From positions 1 through 64,000 of the forward strand of contig NZ_JACOPX010000008.1 in NCBI RefSeq assembly GCF_015461835.1: a stretch of DNA of 64,000 nucleotides. Direction: 5' to 3'. The DNA is from Pseudomonas neuropathica. GTDB lineage: Bacteria; Pseudomonadota; Gammaproteobacteria; Pseudomonadales; Pseudomonadaceae. Under the pieces are notes generated by a model. It saw only the letters and a list, made by a program, of their open reading frames with translations. It was not told the DNA's origin and made no database searches. Positions 27,500-36,377 of this stretch are shown piece by piece. The position numbers and the translations under genes are program-made. Position 1 is the first letter of the stretch. Each line of letters opens with the position of its first letter.

Positions 27500-28711
27500 C
27501 TAGCCATTGCCCAACGACACCGGGAGTAACAAGATCGTCGCGAAACCCGGCAGCGGCGGCGTCATCCAGCGCCGCGCCCGGCCCACGCCGAAGGCCTGCA
27601 CCTTGTCCGCCAGCGCCAATGCCTCCAACGCCCGCTGCACCTGGCGCTGACTATTGCCCAAGGCCAGTGCCAACGCCGAACTCGACCAAGCCTCGCCGTC
27701 GGCAAGCAAGGCCAGCAACGCCGCGTATTTGTCTTCAACCGGCAACGTCAGCAACGCCACGTCCTCGGCCACCAGCGCAAAACCCCTTGGCGTTGCGGCG
27801 ATATTCGCCAGCGGCTTCAGTGCCGCACGCAAGCGGCCAATTTCGACCCGCAGGCGAGCACGGTGCGATTCATCCGTGAGGGGAAAACCAAAGGCTGTGA
27901 CGAACAGTGTTTCGCGCGCCACATCGTCCGGCCAGGCTTGCGCAAGTAATCGTGCGAGATTGAACAGCACCGGCCGCGTGGCCAGCGCCACCGTCATGCC
28001 GGCACCGCGCACGCTGTAGCGGCAGGCATCGACGATCAGTGTCGACGAGTTGAACAAAGCTTCAACCTGCGCCAGATTCACCTGTTGCGCCTGACCGGCA
28101 ACGATCAGCCGCGCTGCCGGCGCAGCGAGCATGTGACTGGCGTGATCGACCTCGGCGCTCAGTGCGGCGATCCCGGCCTGTTGCGCCGCAGCCTGCGCCC
28201 GAGCCAGCGCCGCGCTGGCCTTGTGTGCCTGGACCCGACGCACGGCGATCCCGGCGGCAATCAACTCATGAGCAGTACGCAGCGCCGGCGGCAACGGCGC
28301 CGGGTCAGTTTCACCCAGCAACGTTTCGGCCTCTTGCAGCTCGCCAATCAACAGCAACCGGCGAATCTGCAAATAGCGCGCGTGTGCCGCATTCACACCG
28401 TCACCGTGCGCCTGCAACACCTGGCGCGCCGCCTCCAGCGCCTTCACCGGCCAGCCGAGATCGCGCGCCGCCAACGCGACTTCGGCCTCGGCCACCACAC
28501 AACGTGCCCGCGACAGCGGTTCATTGCTGCCGAACGCCTTTATCGCCCGTTGCAACAACGCCTTGGCACGTGGCAGATCACCGAGCTGAGCCATGGCAAT
28601 GGCGCGCAGGGCCAGCGCGGGTGGATCTTCACGCAGGGCGACGTAATTCAACGCGCCCAGCGGGTCACCAGCGGACAGCGCTCTGCCGGCGGCGTTGATC
28701 AGCGAATCCAT
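27500..28711 (-). CDS. TPR-like/winged-helix putative regulator
   Basis: A 403-residue protein. The N-terminal half is alanine-rich and helical, with TPR-like pairs (LRAIAMAQLGDLPRAKALLQRA). The C-terminal half has a winged-helix-like region (RLRVEIGRLRAALKPLANI and SSALALALGNSQRQVQRALEAL), resembling SARP/AfsR or BTAD-type regulators turned around. It is probably a transcription factor controlling itself and the adjacent beta-propeller gene. There is no recognisable sensor domain. Family identity is uncertain. Confidence 0.7.
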   Translation of the reverse strand: MDSLINAAGRALSAGDPLGALNYVALREDPPALALRAIAMAQLGDLPRAKALLQRAIKAFGSNEPLSRARCVVAEAEVALAARDLGWPVKALEAARQVLQAHGDGVNAAHARYLQIRRLLLIGELQEAETLLGETDPAPLPPALRTAHELIAAGIAVRRVQAHKASAALARAQAAAQQAGIAALSAEVDHASHMLAAPAARLIVAGQAQQVNLAQVEALFNSSTLIVDACRYSVRGAGMTVALATRPVLFNLARLLAQAWPDDVARETLFVTAFGFPLTDESHRARLRVEIGRLRAALKPLANIAATPRGFALVAEDVALLTLPVEDKYAALLALLADGEAWSSSALALALGNSQRQVQRALEALALADKVQAFGVGRARRWMTPPLPGFATILLLPVSLGNG

Positions 28712-28832
28712 GGCTTATTCATACCCTGACGACCGAATCGTCAGTTGAGTCTAATACCTGGAATGACGGTCGACGTCGCAACACATTTGACAGGGGATGA
28801 AAAACGCAGGAAGTCGAGCGCGGCTCCAGCCC

Positions 28833-29279
28833 TCAAGCCAGCAGTCCGGCGCTCTTCAGCAGATCGTGCAAGCCTTTCGGCACCAGAGGCGACTGCTCAC
28901 TGAAGCTTGAACTGGCATGCCAACGCGCGGTGAAGGGAGCGCCGTCGCTTTCATGGCCGTCGATCTGCGAATTCGCATAGACACTGGGGTCGGCAAACGT
29001 CGCGTCATACACCTGAACGATTTCGTGACCCGGTTTGCCGTTGTAGACGAAAAGGCTTTCGAGTGTGCCGAGCAGGCGCACGTCAGTCACGGACAGGCCC
29101 AACTCCTCCTGCACTTCGCGCACGATCGCTGCGGCGCTGGTCTCGCCAAATTCAATACCGCCGCCAATAGGCCGAAAGCAGGTTTGCTGGCTGACCGGGT
29201 CACGAAACTGGTTGACCAGAATTTTGCCGTTGTGATGAAAGACACAGAGTGCGAGCGCGCGGATGCGGTGTTCGGTCAT
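28833..29279 (-). CDS. NUDIX hydrolase
   Basis: A 148-residue Nudix protein with a complete box G-x5-E-x7-REUXEEXGU (from GGGIEFGETS to REVQEELGL). It hydrolyses nucleoside diphosphate-linked compounds; substrate unknown. I chose the ATG at 29279 (MTEHRIRALAL). The frame upstream to 29339 is less well supported. It is separated from the regulator gene by about 120 bp. Confidence 0.85.
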   Translation of the reverse strand: MTEHRIRALALCVFHHNGKILVNQFRDPVSQQTCFRPIGGGIEFGETSAAAIVREVQEELGLSVTDVRLLGTLESLFVYNGKPGHEIVQVYDATFADPSVYANSQIDGHESDGAPFTARWHASSSFSEQSPLVPKGLHDLLKSAGLLA

Positions 29280-29367
29280 GGGCTGAAGTCCGTTTACAGG
29301 TGTGGGGCGCGGCATTTGAACATGTTTTGCGCGACACACCCGTGGACGTCACTGGAAAAGGGTCGCC

Positions 29368-29451
29368 TCAGACCGGAGAAATCGTTGCGAGCAGGCCGAT
29401 CAGAATGGTCAGTGTCAGAAAGCCACCCAGAAAAATCGCCATTTTGTTCAT
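29368..29451 (-). CDS. 27-residue single-helix membrane peptide
   Basis: A short ORF encoding MNKMAIFLGGFLTLTILIGL plus seven residues, essentially one transmembrane helix. It has an exceptionally strong Shine-Dalgarno (GAGGAGAG) at ideal spacing, which argues for translation. It is too short for most gene finders. It may be a regulatory membrane micropeptide or a type I toxin-like peptide; no antitoxin is visible, and toxin status is speculation. Confidence 0.5.
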   Translation of the reverse strand: MNKMAIFLGGFLTLTILIGLLATISPV

Positions 29452-29710
29452 GTTGCTCTCCTCAATGCTGAGCTTGCGGTGCACCGGGCGCTTCGGGATG
29501 AAGGACTGCCGCGAGTGCCGAACCGTGGGGCTATTTTGAGCGGATGACTGAGCTGGTAACAGAGGCAGATAAGACGAAAAAATGCGGATCAGATGCGCAT
29601 CTGATCCGCATGGGCCGATATTCAGATCGCGGCACAAGGGTTCAATTTCGGCGTGGTTGATCTAGAGTCATTGCCGTCGCGACAACAACAAGAAAAATCC
29701 TGGAGTGAAC

Positions 29711-30142
29711 ATGACCGACCTGAACCTGCAAGCCAACGTCGCCGCATCGCTAGCCAAATGGCACGAAATGATCCGCACCGGCAACCTCAGCGCCCTGCCC
29801 GGCCTGCTCGACCCGCAAGCCGTGTTCCGCTCGCCGATGGCCCACACGCCTTACCCGGGTGCGCCGGTGGTGTCGATGATCCTCAATACCGTGTTTGAAG
29901 TGTTTGAAGACTTCACCTACCACCGCGAACTGGCGACTGCCGATGGCTTGAATGTGATTCTGGAGTTCAGCGCCAAGGTGGGTTCGAAGGAGCTGAAAGG
30001 TATCGACATGATTCGCTTTGACGAGAACGGCAAGATTGTCGAGTTTGAGGTGATGGTGCGGCCGCTCAGCGGTCTACAAGTCTTGGGCGAAGAGATGGGC
30101 CGGCGGCTCGGCGCTTATCTGGCGTCCGCCAAAGCCCTGTAG
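29711..30142 (+). CDS. NTF2-like (SnoaL-type) protein
   Basis: A 143-residue NTF2-fold protein without a signal peptide, containing LAKWHEMIRTGNLSALPGLLDPQAVFRSPMAHTPY and FSAKVGSKELKGIDMIRFDENGKIVEFEVMVRP, the usual helix plus curved sheet pattern. Such proteins bind small hydrophobic ligands or act as isomerase/cyclase; the role here is unknown. CTGGAG precedes the ATG at 29711. The stop codon TAG is formed by the first bases of a REP element. Confidence 0.8.
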   Translation: MTDLNLQANVAASLAKWHEMIRTGNLSALPGLLDPQAVFRSPMAHTPYPGAPVVSMILNTVFEVFEDFTYHRELATADGLNVILEFSAKVGSKELKGIDMIRFDENGKIVEFEVMVRPLSGLQVLGEEMGRRLGAYLASAKAL

Positions 30143-30237
30143 GAGCTGCCGCAGGCTGCGATCTGTTGATCTTGATCTTTCAAAAGCAAGATCAAGATCA
30201 ACAGATCGCAGCCTCGTTTCACTCGACAGCTCCTACA
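30138..30237. repeat. REP doublet, GAGCTGCCG family, overlapping a stop codon
   Basis: The first half (TGTAGGAGCTGCCGCAGGCT) begins in the last codons of the NTF2-like gene and supplies its TAG. The second, partly diverged half ends with GACAGCTCCTACA. Confidence 0.85.
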
Positions 30238-30251
30238 AAACTATTTGCGAT

Positions 30252-30289
30252 AAAAAAGCCCACTGACCGTCGCCGGTTCAGTGGGCTTT
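30252..30289 (-). terminator. Rho-independent terminator of mqo
   Basis: AAAGCCCACTGA (30255-30266) pairs with TCAGTGGGCTTT (30278-30289), and on the minus strand it is followed by a run of T (30252-30257). It lies 18 bp past the mqo stop codon. Confidence 0.88.
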
Positions 30290-30306
30290 GTGTGTCAGGC
30301 GTTTAG

Positions 30307-31953
30307 TTACAGCGCCATGTCACGTGCAGCGTTTTCCTTCGGTGCTTCAGCTTTTCCAGCGGCAGGTGCAGCCGGAGCAGTCACCTGACCGATCACTGGA
30401 GGTGTCGGCAGTTCGAGGATCTTGGCGGTGTACGCCCACTCTGCAGCCACTTTGGCTGGATCGTTGTTCAGCTGGGTGCCGTAGCTTGGCACGATCTGGT
30501 GCAGCTTGGACTGCCACTCAGGCGTTGCGACTTTGTCTTTGAAGACTTTCTGCAGCACGCTCAGCATGATCGGTGCAGCGGTCGACGCGCCTGGCGATGC
30601 GCCCAGCAGGCCGGCGATGGAGCCGTCTTGTGCAGCAACGATTTCGGTGCCCAGTTTCAGCACGCCACCTGCGGCTTCATCACGCTTGATGATCTGCACG
30701 CGTTGGCCGGCTTGCCACAGGCGCCAGTCTTCGGCTTTGGCGTTCGGGAAGTATTCCTTCAGCGCGTTCAGACGGTCTTCATCCGACAGCATCAGTTGGC
30801 CAGCCAGGTACTCGACCAGCGGGTATTCCTTGATGCCGACTTTGGTCATAGGCCAGATGTTGTGGGTGGTGGTGCTGGTCAGCAGGTCGAGGTACGAACC
30901 TTCCTTCAGGAACTTGGTGCTGAAGGTTGCGAATGGGCCAAACAGGATGACGCGCTTGCCGTCCAGAACACGGGTGTCCAGGTGCGGAACGGACATCGGT
31001 GGTGCGCCAACCGACGCTTTACCGTAGGCCTTGGCCAAATGCTGTTCAGCGATGGCCGGGTTATCGGTCACCAGGAACGAGCCGCCTACCGGGAAGCCAG
31101 CGTATTCCTTGGCTTCAGGAATGCCCGACTTCTGCAGCAGGTGCAGTGCACCGCCGCCAGCGCCGATGAACACGAACTTGGCGTCGGTTTCGGTTTTAGT
31201 GCCGTCTTTCAGGTTTTTGTAGCTGACGCGCCAAGTGCCATCGGCATTCTTGGTGATGTCCTGGACTTCGCTCGACAGTTTCAGATCGAAGTTAGGCTTG
31301 GTCTGCAGGTACGTGGCGAACTGGCGGGTGATTTCGCCGAAGTTCATGTCGGTACCCAGCGGGCTCCAGGTGGCCGCGATTTTCTGGTTCGGGTCACGCC
31401 CTTCCATCATCAGCGGGACCCACTTCTTGATCACAGCCGGGTCTTCGGAGTACTGCATGCCGGCGAACAGCGGGCTCGCTTGCAGGGCTTCGTAGCGCTT
31501 TTTCAGGAACTTGATGTTGTCATCGCCCCACACGAAGCTCATGTGCGGCGTGGTGTTGATGAACGAGCGAGGGTTCTTCAGAACGCCTTGCTGAACCTGC
31601 CAGGCCCAGAACTGACGGGAGACCTGGAACGCTTCGTTGATCTCGACGGCTTTCGGGATCGTCACGTTGCCTTTGTCGTCTTCCGGGGTGTAGTTCAGCT
31701 CAGCGAGCGCCGAGTGACCGGTACCGGCGTTGTTCCAGCCGTTGGAGCTTTCCAGGGCGACGCCGTCGAGGCGCTCGACCATTTCCATCGACCAGGTTGG
31801 CTCCAGCTCATTGATCCACACACCGAGGGTGGTGCTCATGATGCCGCCGCCGATCAGCAGGACGTCGACTTTCTTTGCTTCGTCAGCATTGGCGGATGTC
31901 ATCCCCATCGCCAAAGCCAGACCCAGCAGGGCTGTGTTCACTTTTTTAAACAT
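30307..31953 (-). CDS. mqo: Malate:quinone oxidoreductase
   Basis: Mqo oxidises malate to oxaloacetate and passes electrons to the quinone pool (an NAD-independent TCA step). The 548-residue protein has the FAD-binding motif LLIGGGIMS and the family sequences [23 protein letters not shown] and [20 protein letters not shown] (here VFIGAGG). It carries an N-terminal signal-like sequence (1-24, ending SANA) and an Ala/Pro-rich C-terminal tail. The ATG at 31953 follows AGGTG. The terminator downstream suggests a single-gene unit. The export-type N terminus is unusual for an enzyme using cytoplasmic malate. Confidence 0.93.
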   Translation of the reverse strand: MFKKVNTALLGLALAMGMTSANADEAKKVDVLLIGGGIMSTTLGVWINELEPTWSMEMVERLDGVALESSNGWNNAGTGHSALAELNYTPEDDKGNVTIPKAVEINEAFQVSRQFWAWQVQQGVLKNPRSFINTTPHMSFVWGDDNIKFLKKRYEALQASPLFAGMQYSEDPAVIKKWVPLMMEGRDPNQKIAATWSPLGTDMNFGEITRQFATYLQTKPNFDLKLSSEVQDITKNADGTWRVSYKNLKDGTKTETDAKFVFIGAGGGALHLLQKSGIPEAKEYAGFPVGGSFLVTDNPAIAEQHLAKAYGKASVGAPPMSVPHLDTRVLDGKRVILFGPFATFSTKFLKEGSYLDLLTSTTTHNIWPMTKVGIKEYPLVEYLAGQLMLSDEDRLNALKEYFPNAKAEDWRLWQAGQRVQIIKRDEAAGGVLKLGTEIVAAQDGSIAGLLGASPGASTAAPIMLSVLQKVFKDKVATPEWQSKLHQIVPSYGTQLNNDPAKVAAEWAYTAKILELPTPPVIGQVTAPAAPAAGKAEAPKENAARDMAL

Positions 31954-32433
31954 CTGTTGCACCTATGATAAAACGCCTTCCGCCCGCCGCTGTTATCAGT
32001 ATGCGATCCGCTTTGATGACGCTCAGGCTCGCGTCGCAGATTCCGGCACACTTCAATTTTGACGGGTGGGCACACAAGGCCGACATGCTGCATCGACCTC
32101 AGTTAATGTCCCTTCTGAACTGACTTCTTATCATTATTGGCTCAGCTACTTGAGCGACAGGGATTCCGTCGGCCCGCCCAGAGGCAAGCAAACTGAATAA
32201 GGTCAAACCAAGTTGGCGCGAAGAATATCACGTCAGGGCAAACCCGCGCGTCTGTTCCCGACTTGAGAGTCTTTTTCCGCTCAGGACACTATCGGCCGAC
32301 GAAGGCTGAACATGACCCCTGAAGACTAAGGATGTGGAAGGAGTGCCTAAGTTCTGGATAACCTGCTAAGTTGTACGATGACTGACGAACAAGTCGCGCA
32401 GTCATCACCCATAACAACAAGGAAACAACTTCC
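31954..32433. other. Intergenic region between mqo and a secreted NTF2-like gene
   Basis: A 480-bp gap between two divergent genes. It should contain both promoters. I see no ORF with a good ribosome site, no REP copy and no strong hairpin. A GGAAACAACTTCC segment near 32420 is the ribosome site of the plus-strand gene. Confidence 0.4.
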
Positions 32434-32865
32434 ATGACCAAAACCCGACTCCTCATCGGTTTCCTCTGCGCCTTTAACGGCTACGCCATGGCCGCCTCTG
32501 CCCCGGCGGAAAAAGACGTTGCCCAAGCGGTCGATCATCTGACCCAGGCGATGCTGCACAAGGACATCGCCGAACTGAACGCGCTCACCGCGCCCAACCT
32601 GACTTATGGCCATTCCAGCGGCAAGATCCAGGACAAGAAAGAGTTCATCGCCGACATCGAAACCGGCAAGAGCGCGTTCAAAACACTAGAGATGCAAAAC
32701 CAGACCATTACCCTGTCCGGCGATACCGCGCTGGTGCGCCACCACTTTTCCGCGCAGGCGTTGAAGGGGACCGAAGTCGTGCCGACCGAGATCGAGAATT
32801 TCCAGATCTGGCAGAAGCAGGACGGCAAATGGTTGTTGGTGGGGCGGCAGGCGTTCAAGTTTTGA
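32434..32865 (+). CDS. Secreted NTF2-like (DUF4440-type) protein
   Basis: A 143-residue precursor with signal peptide (1-20, ending AMA), then an NTF2/DUF4440-like domain (VDHLTQAMLHKDIAELNALTAPNLTYGHSSGKIQDKKEFI and a sheet with WQKQDGKWLLVGRQAF). It is probably periplasmic, ligand-binding or catalytic role unknown. The ribosome site AAGGAAACAAC lies upstream. It is followed by REP elements. Confidence 0.8.
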   Translation: MTKTRLLIGFLCAFNGYAMAASAPAEKDVAQAVDHLTQAMLHKDIAELNALTAPNLTYGHSSGKIQDKKEFIADIETGKSAFKTLEMQNQTITLSGDTALVRHHFSAQALKGTEVVPTEIENFQIWQKQDGKWLLVGRQAFKF

Positions 32866-32909
32866 TTGTGGTGAATTTATCCAGCATTAGTGTCGGCTGA
32901 ACTGACCTC

Positions 32910-33000
32910 TTCGCGAGCAAGCTCGCTCCCACAGTGTTCGGTGGCGCAGCGAATATTGCATGTACACCACGAAACTTGTGGGAGCGAGCTTGCTCGCGAA
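32910..33000. repeat. REP pair, outward-facing
   Basis: Copies at 32910-32933 and 32977-33000, with CGCGA ends outward, between convergent NTF2-like and chemoreceptor genes. Same layout as 26723-26814. Confidence 0.88.
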
Positions 33001-33040
33001 AGCTGCAGCCCGGCTAACACAAATACGATGGATTTCACCT

Positions 33041-34672
33041 CTACAACCGAAACCGATCTACCGACTGCGCCAACTGCCCCGCCAGACTCGACAACTCGTC
33101 AGTAGTATTCGCCGTCTGCCCGATCACCCGGCTGTTGCCCTCGGACATCCCGGCAATCATTTCCACCTGATGGGCAATCTCGTTACTGGCCTGGCTCTGC
33201 TCACCAATCGTGCGGGTGATGTCGTTGACTAGTTGCGTCGTGCTCAACGTCGCATCGAGGATTTCGCGGATGGCCCGCTCGACATCCGCCGTCACCGCCA
33301 TGCCCTTGTCGACCTGCGCGACACCCGCCTCCATGCTGCTGACCGCCTCGCGGGTGCTGTGTTGAATGCGCGCGACCATTGCGGCGATTTCCTGGGTCGA
33401 GGCGCTGGTGCGTGCCGCCAGACTACGCACTTCGTCCGCGACCACCGCAAAGCCCCGACCCTGCTCGCCGGCACGGGCCGCTTCAATGGCGGCATTGAGC
33501 GCCAGCAGATTGGTCTGGTCGGCAATGCTCTTGATCACCTGGATGATGTTGAAAATGGCTTCGGATTCCTGATCCAGCGTGCGGATCACCTGGGCTGACT
33601 GTTGCGCTGATCGGGCGATATCGTCCATGTCGCTGACCACTTGATGAATGACCCCGCCGCCCTCCTTGGCCAGGGTTTCGGCCTGACTGGCCATGCTCAG
33701 GGCTCGTTCGGCGTGGCGGGTGATTTCCTCGATGCTCGCGGTCATCTGGCTGGCGGCAGCGGCCATGGTGCTGGCGGCGACGCTTTGTTGCTGGCTGCTG
33801 TCGGCGACCTGATGGCAGCCGTGGCTGAGTTGCTCGCTCATGCCACTGACGCCGTGAGCATTGCGTCGCACCACGTCGATCATGTTGCGCAAGTCGCGCT
33901 GCATGGTTGCCAGTGTGCGTATCAGAGTACTGGCTTCGTCCTTGCCGGATGGCTCGGCAATCGACTCGCTGAGATTGCCGTGGGCGATGCTTTCGGCGAT
34001 GCGACTGGCAGTCTTCAACGGCCCCATGATGCTCAGAATGACCCAGCGCCCCTGTATCAAGAGCAACACAAGACTGGCGATCAACACCACGCCGAGCGCG
34101 ACGTTGGCGCTGCGGATGGCTGACTCGGTGCCTGCGCTGGTCTGCCGCGTATTGGACTCGATCAGCTCGCTCAACGCGGCCATTTGTTCTTCAAGCTGGC
34201 CAAACGCCGTGTTGAACGTGCCCAGTTCCTGTTGAGCTGCATCAGGGTTGTCCAGCGCCAGCCCGACAATCCGTTCGCCCGCATTGATATAGGTATCGAG
34301 GCTCGGTTTGATCTGCTCCAGCGCCGTGCGCAATGCCGGATTGATCGGTAACTTGAGGTTTTCCTCGAGCACCTCACGAAAATGCCCGGCATGCTCGTTG
34401 ATCGAATCGCGTACCTCGCTTGCCGTGCTGGTGCTTTTGCCCAGCCCGACCAGCATCGCCGAGTAGACATCGGCGCGCAGGGCGTCGTGCATCATGTCGG
34501 CTTCCATGTGGTTGCGCAGCGCGCTCATGCTGACCGCGTTATCGCTGACCGCCGAGGCCATCCGCTGATTGCCGACATAACTGACCAGACTCACGATCAA
34601 GGCTGTCAGCAGACTTGTCACAATCAGCAACACTAAACGCAGTTTGATCGACACCGGATTTTCCTCACTCAT
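33041..34672 (-). CDS. Methyl-accepting chemotaxis protein
   Basis: A 543-residue chemoreceptor. TM1 is at about 10-32, then a four-helix-bundle type periplasmic domain to about 185, TM2 ([18 protein letters not shown]), HAMP, and the signalling domain with the hairpin tip sequence [20 protein letters not shown] and [19 protein letters not shown]. The ligand is unknown. The ATG at 34672 is preceded in frame by a GTG (34675). Monocistronic. Confidence 0.92.
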   Translation of the reverse strand: MSEENPVSIKLRLVLLIVTSLLTALIVSLVSYVGNQRMASAVSDNAVSMSALRNHMEADMMHDALRADVYSAMLVGLGKSTSTASEVRDSINEHAGHFREVLEENLKLPINPALRTALEQIKPSLDTYINAGERIVGLALDNPDAAQQELGTFNTAFGQLEEQMAALSELIESNTRQTSAGTESAIRSANVALGVVLIASLVLLLIQGRWVILSIMGPLKTASRIAESIAHGNLSESIAEPSGKDEASTLIRTLATMQRDLRNMIDVVRRNAHGVSGMSEQLSHGCHQVADSSQQQSVAASTMAAAASQMTASIEEITRHAERALSMASQAETLAKEGGGVIHQVVSDMDDIARSAQQSAQVIRTLDQESEAIFNIIQVIKSIADQTNLLALNAAIEAARAGEQGRGFAVVADEVRSLAARTSASTQEIAAMVARIQHSTREAVSSMEAGVAQVDKGMAVTADVERAIREILDATLSTTQLVNDITRTIGEQSQASNEIAHQVEMIAGMSEGNSRVIGQTANTTDELSSLAGQLAQSVDRFRL

Positions 34673-34898
34673 CACGCCCGTAAGCGCTTGTCAGCCTTCA
34701 GTTAAGCCTATTTGCGCAGGTCTGCCGCGCCAGAGCGTGTCGGCAGGTGTCGGCATGCTGGCCAAAGGCAGCAAAACTTTCGGATTGCGCGGCAAGTCTC
34801 ACTTTTCAACGCGCACGGCCAACGCCTTCATCGCCGGTTAATGCCGGCAGGCTATTGAGTCCGTCGCTCTGAACATTCGTACAGAAAAGGAAACGCCT

Positions 34899-35420
34899 AT
34901 GAAACGCGCATTGTGGTTGGGTCTGCTCGGCACCTTCGCCATCGGCACCGCACAAGCGGCGACGGAAAAAGTCGCGATCAATCTGGTCAGCGCTGACGGC
35001 GCGCCGCAGGCGATCGGCTCGGTCACCATCAGTGAAACGGCGTATGGCCTGTTGTTCACGCCTGACTTGAAATCTCTGCCGACCGGCGTGCACGGTTTCC
35101 ACGTGCATGAAAACGGCAGCTGCGAGCCCGGCATGAAGGATGGCGTGAAAGGCGCCGCACTGGCTGCGGGCGGGCATTTCGACCCGCAAAAAACCGGCAA
35201 ACACCTAGGCCCGTATGCTGACGGTCATTTGGGTGACCTTCCGGCGATTTATGTGACTGCGGACGGCATCGCCAACTATCCCGTACTGGCGCCGCGTCTG
35301 AAGAAGATATCCGAGATCAAAGGTCACGCCCTGATGATCCACGCCGGGGGCGACAACCACGCCGATATGCCCAAACCACTGGGCGGTGGCGGTGATCGCA
35401 TGGCCTGCGGGGTGATCTGA
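34899..35420 (+). CDS. sodC: Periplasmic Cu,Zn superoxide dismutase
   Basis: A 173-residue precursor with signal peptide (1-20, ending AQA). It dismutates superoxide in the periplasm. Copper and zinc ligands are visible in GFHVHENGSC, GGHFDPQKTGKHLGPYADGHLGD and MIHAGGDNHAD. The disulfide cysteines are in GSC and MACGVI, and the catalytic Arg lies in GGDRMACG. The AAAGGAAACGCC ribosome site supports the ATG. Followed by a weak hairpin. Confidence 0.94.
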   Translation: MKRALWLGLLGTFAIGTAQAATEKVAINLVSADGAPQAIGSVTISETAYGLLFTPDLKSLPTGVHGFHVHENGSCEPGMKDGVKGAALAAGGHFDPQKTGKHLGPYADGHLGDLPAIYVTADGIANYPVLAPRLKKISEIKGHALMIHAGGDNHADMPKPLGGGGDRMACGVI

Positions 35421-35439
35421 CTCATCGCAGCTTGAAAAA

Positions 35440-35465
35440 CGGGCAACCCGCCACGGCGTTGCCCG
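35440..35465 (+). terminator. Hairpin after sodC
   Basis: CGGGCAAC (35440-35447) pairs with GTTGCCCG (35458-35465), then CATCTGTTTT. The T-run is displaced, so this is a moderate terminator candidate. Confidence 0.5.
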
Positions 35466-35580
35466 CATCTGTTTTGCAATAACTCAGACTTTTCAGCGCC
35501 ACGGAACTCCCGTCGCGCGCGCCCCTCTCACATTATGTAGACCTTCCCTTTTTGCTTCGCGCTTGTGGAGGAACACCGTC

Positions 35581-35895
35581 ATGCGCAAGTTAGTGCTTAT
35601 TTCTTCCTTACTCTTATGCCTGCCGGTCGGTTCGGCGTTGGCCCGCGTCGATGCGGGTGATGTCGCCACCTCGGCCGGTGTCTCCGCGTCGCTGTACTCG
35701 ACCTTTAAGGATCACAAAATGGTGATTCCGGCCCGTGACGACTTGTCTGCATTTGTCGCCAGTGGCGGGGCCATTCGTGGGGTTTATCTTGAATCGGTGC
35801 TGCAACAGGCTCGCCAGGAAAATCCTGGACTCAATGCCAGTGATGAAGATCTGGCCAACGCGATTCTGGTGCATTACGAAGGCCTGAATCAGTAG
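35581..35895 (+). CDS. Secreted DUF2388 protein
   Basis: A 104-residue precursor with signal peptide (1-22, ending ALA). The mature domain carries the DUF2388 pattern (DAGDVATSAGVSASLYSTFKDHKMV, ARDDLSAFVASGGAIRGVYLESVLQQAR, LNASDEDLANAIL). This is a Pseudomonas-typical exported family of unknown function. The GTGGAGGAACACC ribosome site fits the ATG at 35581 rather than an in-frame start at 35563. Confidence 0.83.
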   Translation: MRKLVLISSLLLCLPVGSALARVDAGDVATSAGVSASLYSTFKDHKMVIPARDDLSAFVASGGAIRGVYLESVLQQARQENPGLNASDEDLANAILVHYEGLNQ

Positions 35896-35975
35896 CCGAC
35901 ACGGAAAACGCAGCCGATGGATGGCTGCTGAAGGCGCATAGGCAAAACTGTCCGACGGCCTCTATGATGGAGGCC

Positions 35976-36377
35976 ATGACGACTTCTGTGCCCTTGCGCT
36001 CCCCCTGCCCGCCCGGCGCCTGCATTTGCGGGCGCGATCCGTTGCTGGAGACGCCCGGCGCGGATTTGCGCATCCTGCGCCTGACCCGAGAGGAAGAAAA
36101 ACGCCTGCTCGCTCGCCTCGAAATGCTCAAAGACCTGAATGACCTCAAACATCTGCAACAGCGCATGTTCGAGCAATTGGGGATTCGCGTCGACGTCGCT
36201 CCCGGTTTCAACGAAGTGCGCACCATGCGTGGTATCGCAATTCAAATCGACGAGTTACCGGGCCTGTGCCGCAAGACACGTGCAGCAATCCCGGCCGCCA
36301 TTCGCCGCGGACTGGAAAACCACCCGGAAATCGCCTTCGAATTGCTCAACGCTCACGACTTGCTGCGCGACACCTGA
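35976..36377 (+). CDS. Hypothetical protein with N-terminal Cys motif
   Basis: This 133-residue cytoplasmic protein starts MTTSVPLRSPCPPGACICGR, with three clustered cysteines that could bind metal. A helical region (LTREEEKRLLARLEMLKDLNDLKHLQQRMFEQLGI) and a C-terminal alpha/beta part follow. TGGAGG directly precedes the ATG. It converges tail to tail with ligD, with no gap at all between the two stop codons. The family is not recognised by name. Confidence 0.72.
   Translation: MTTSVPLRSPCPPGACICGRDPLLETPGADLRILRLTREEEKRLLARLEMLKDLNDLKHLQQRMFEQLGIRVDVAPGFNEVRTMRGIAIQIDELPGLCRKTRAAIPAAIRRGLENHPEIAFELLNAHDLLRDT

Noticed and set aside
30499..31968. Plus-strand 489-codon frame opposite mqo
   Set aside because: Shadow frame of mqo, no ribosome site.
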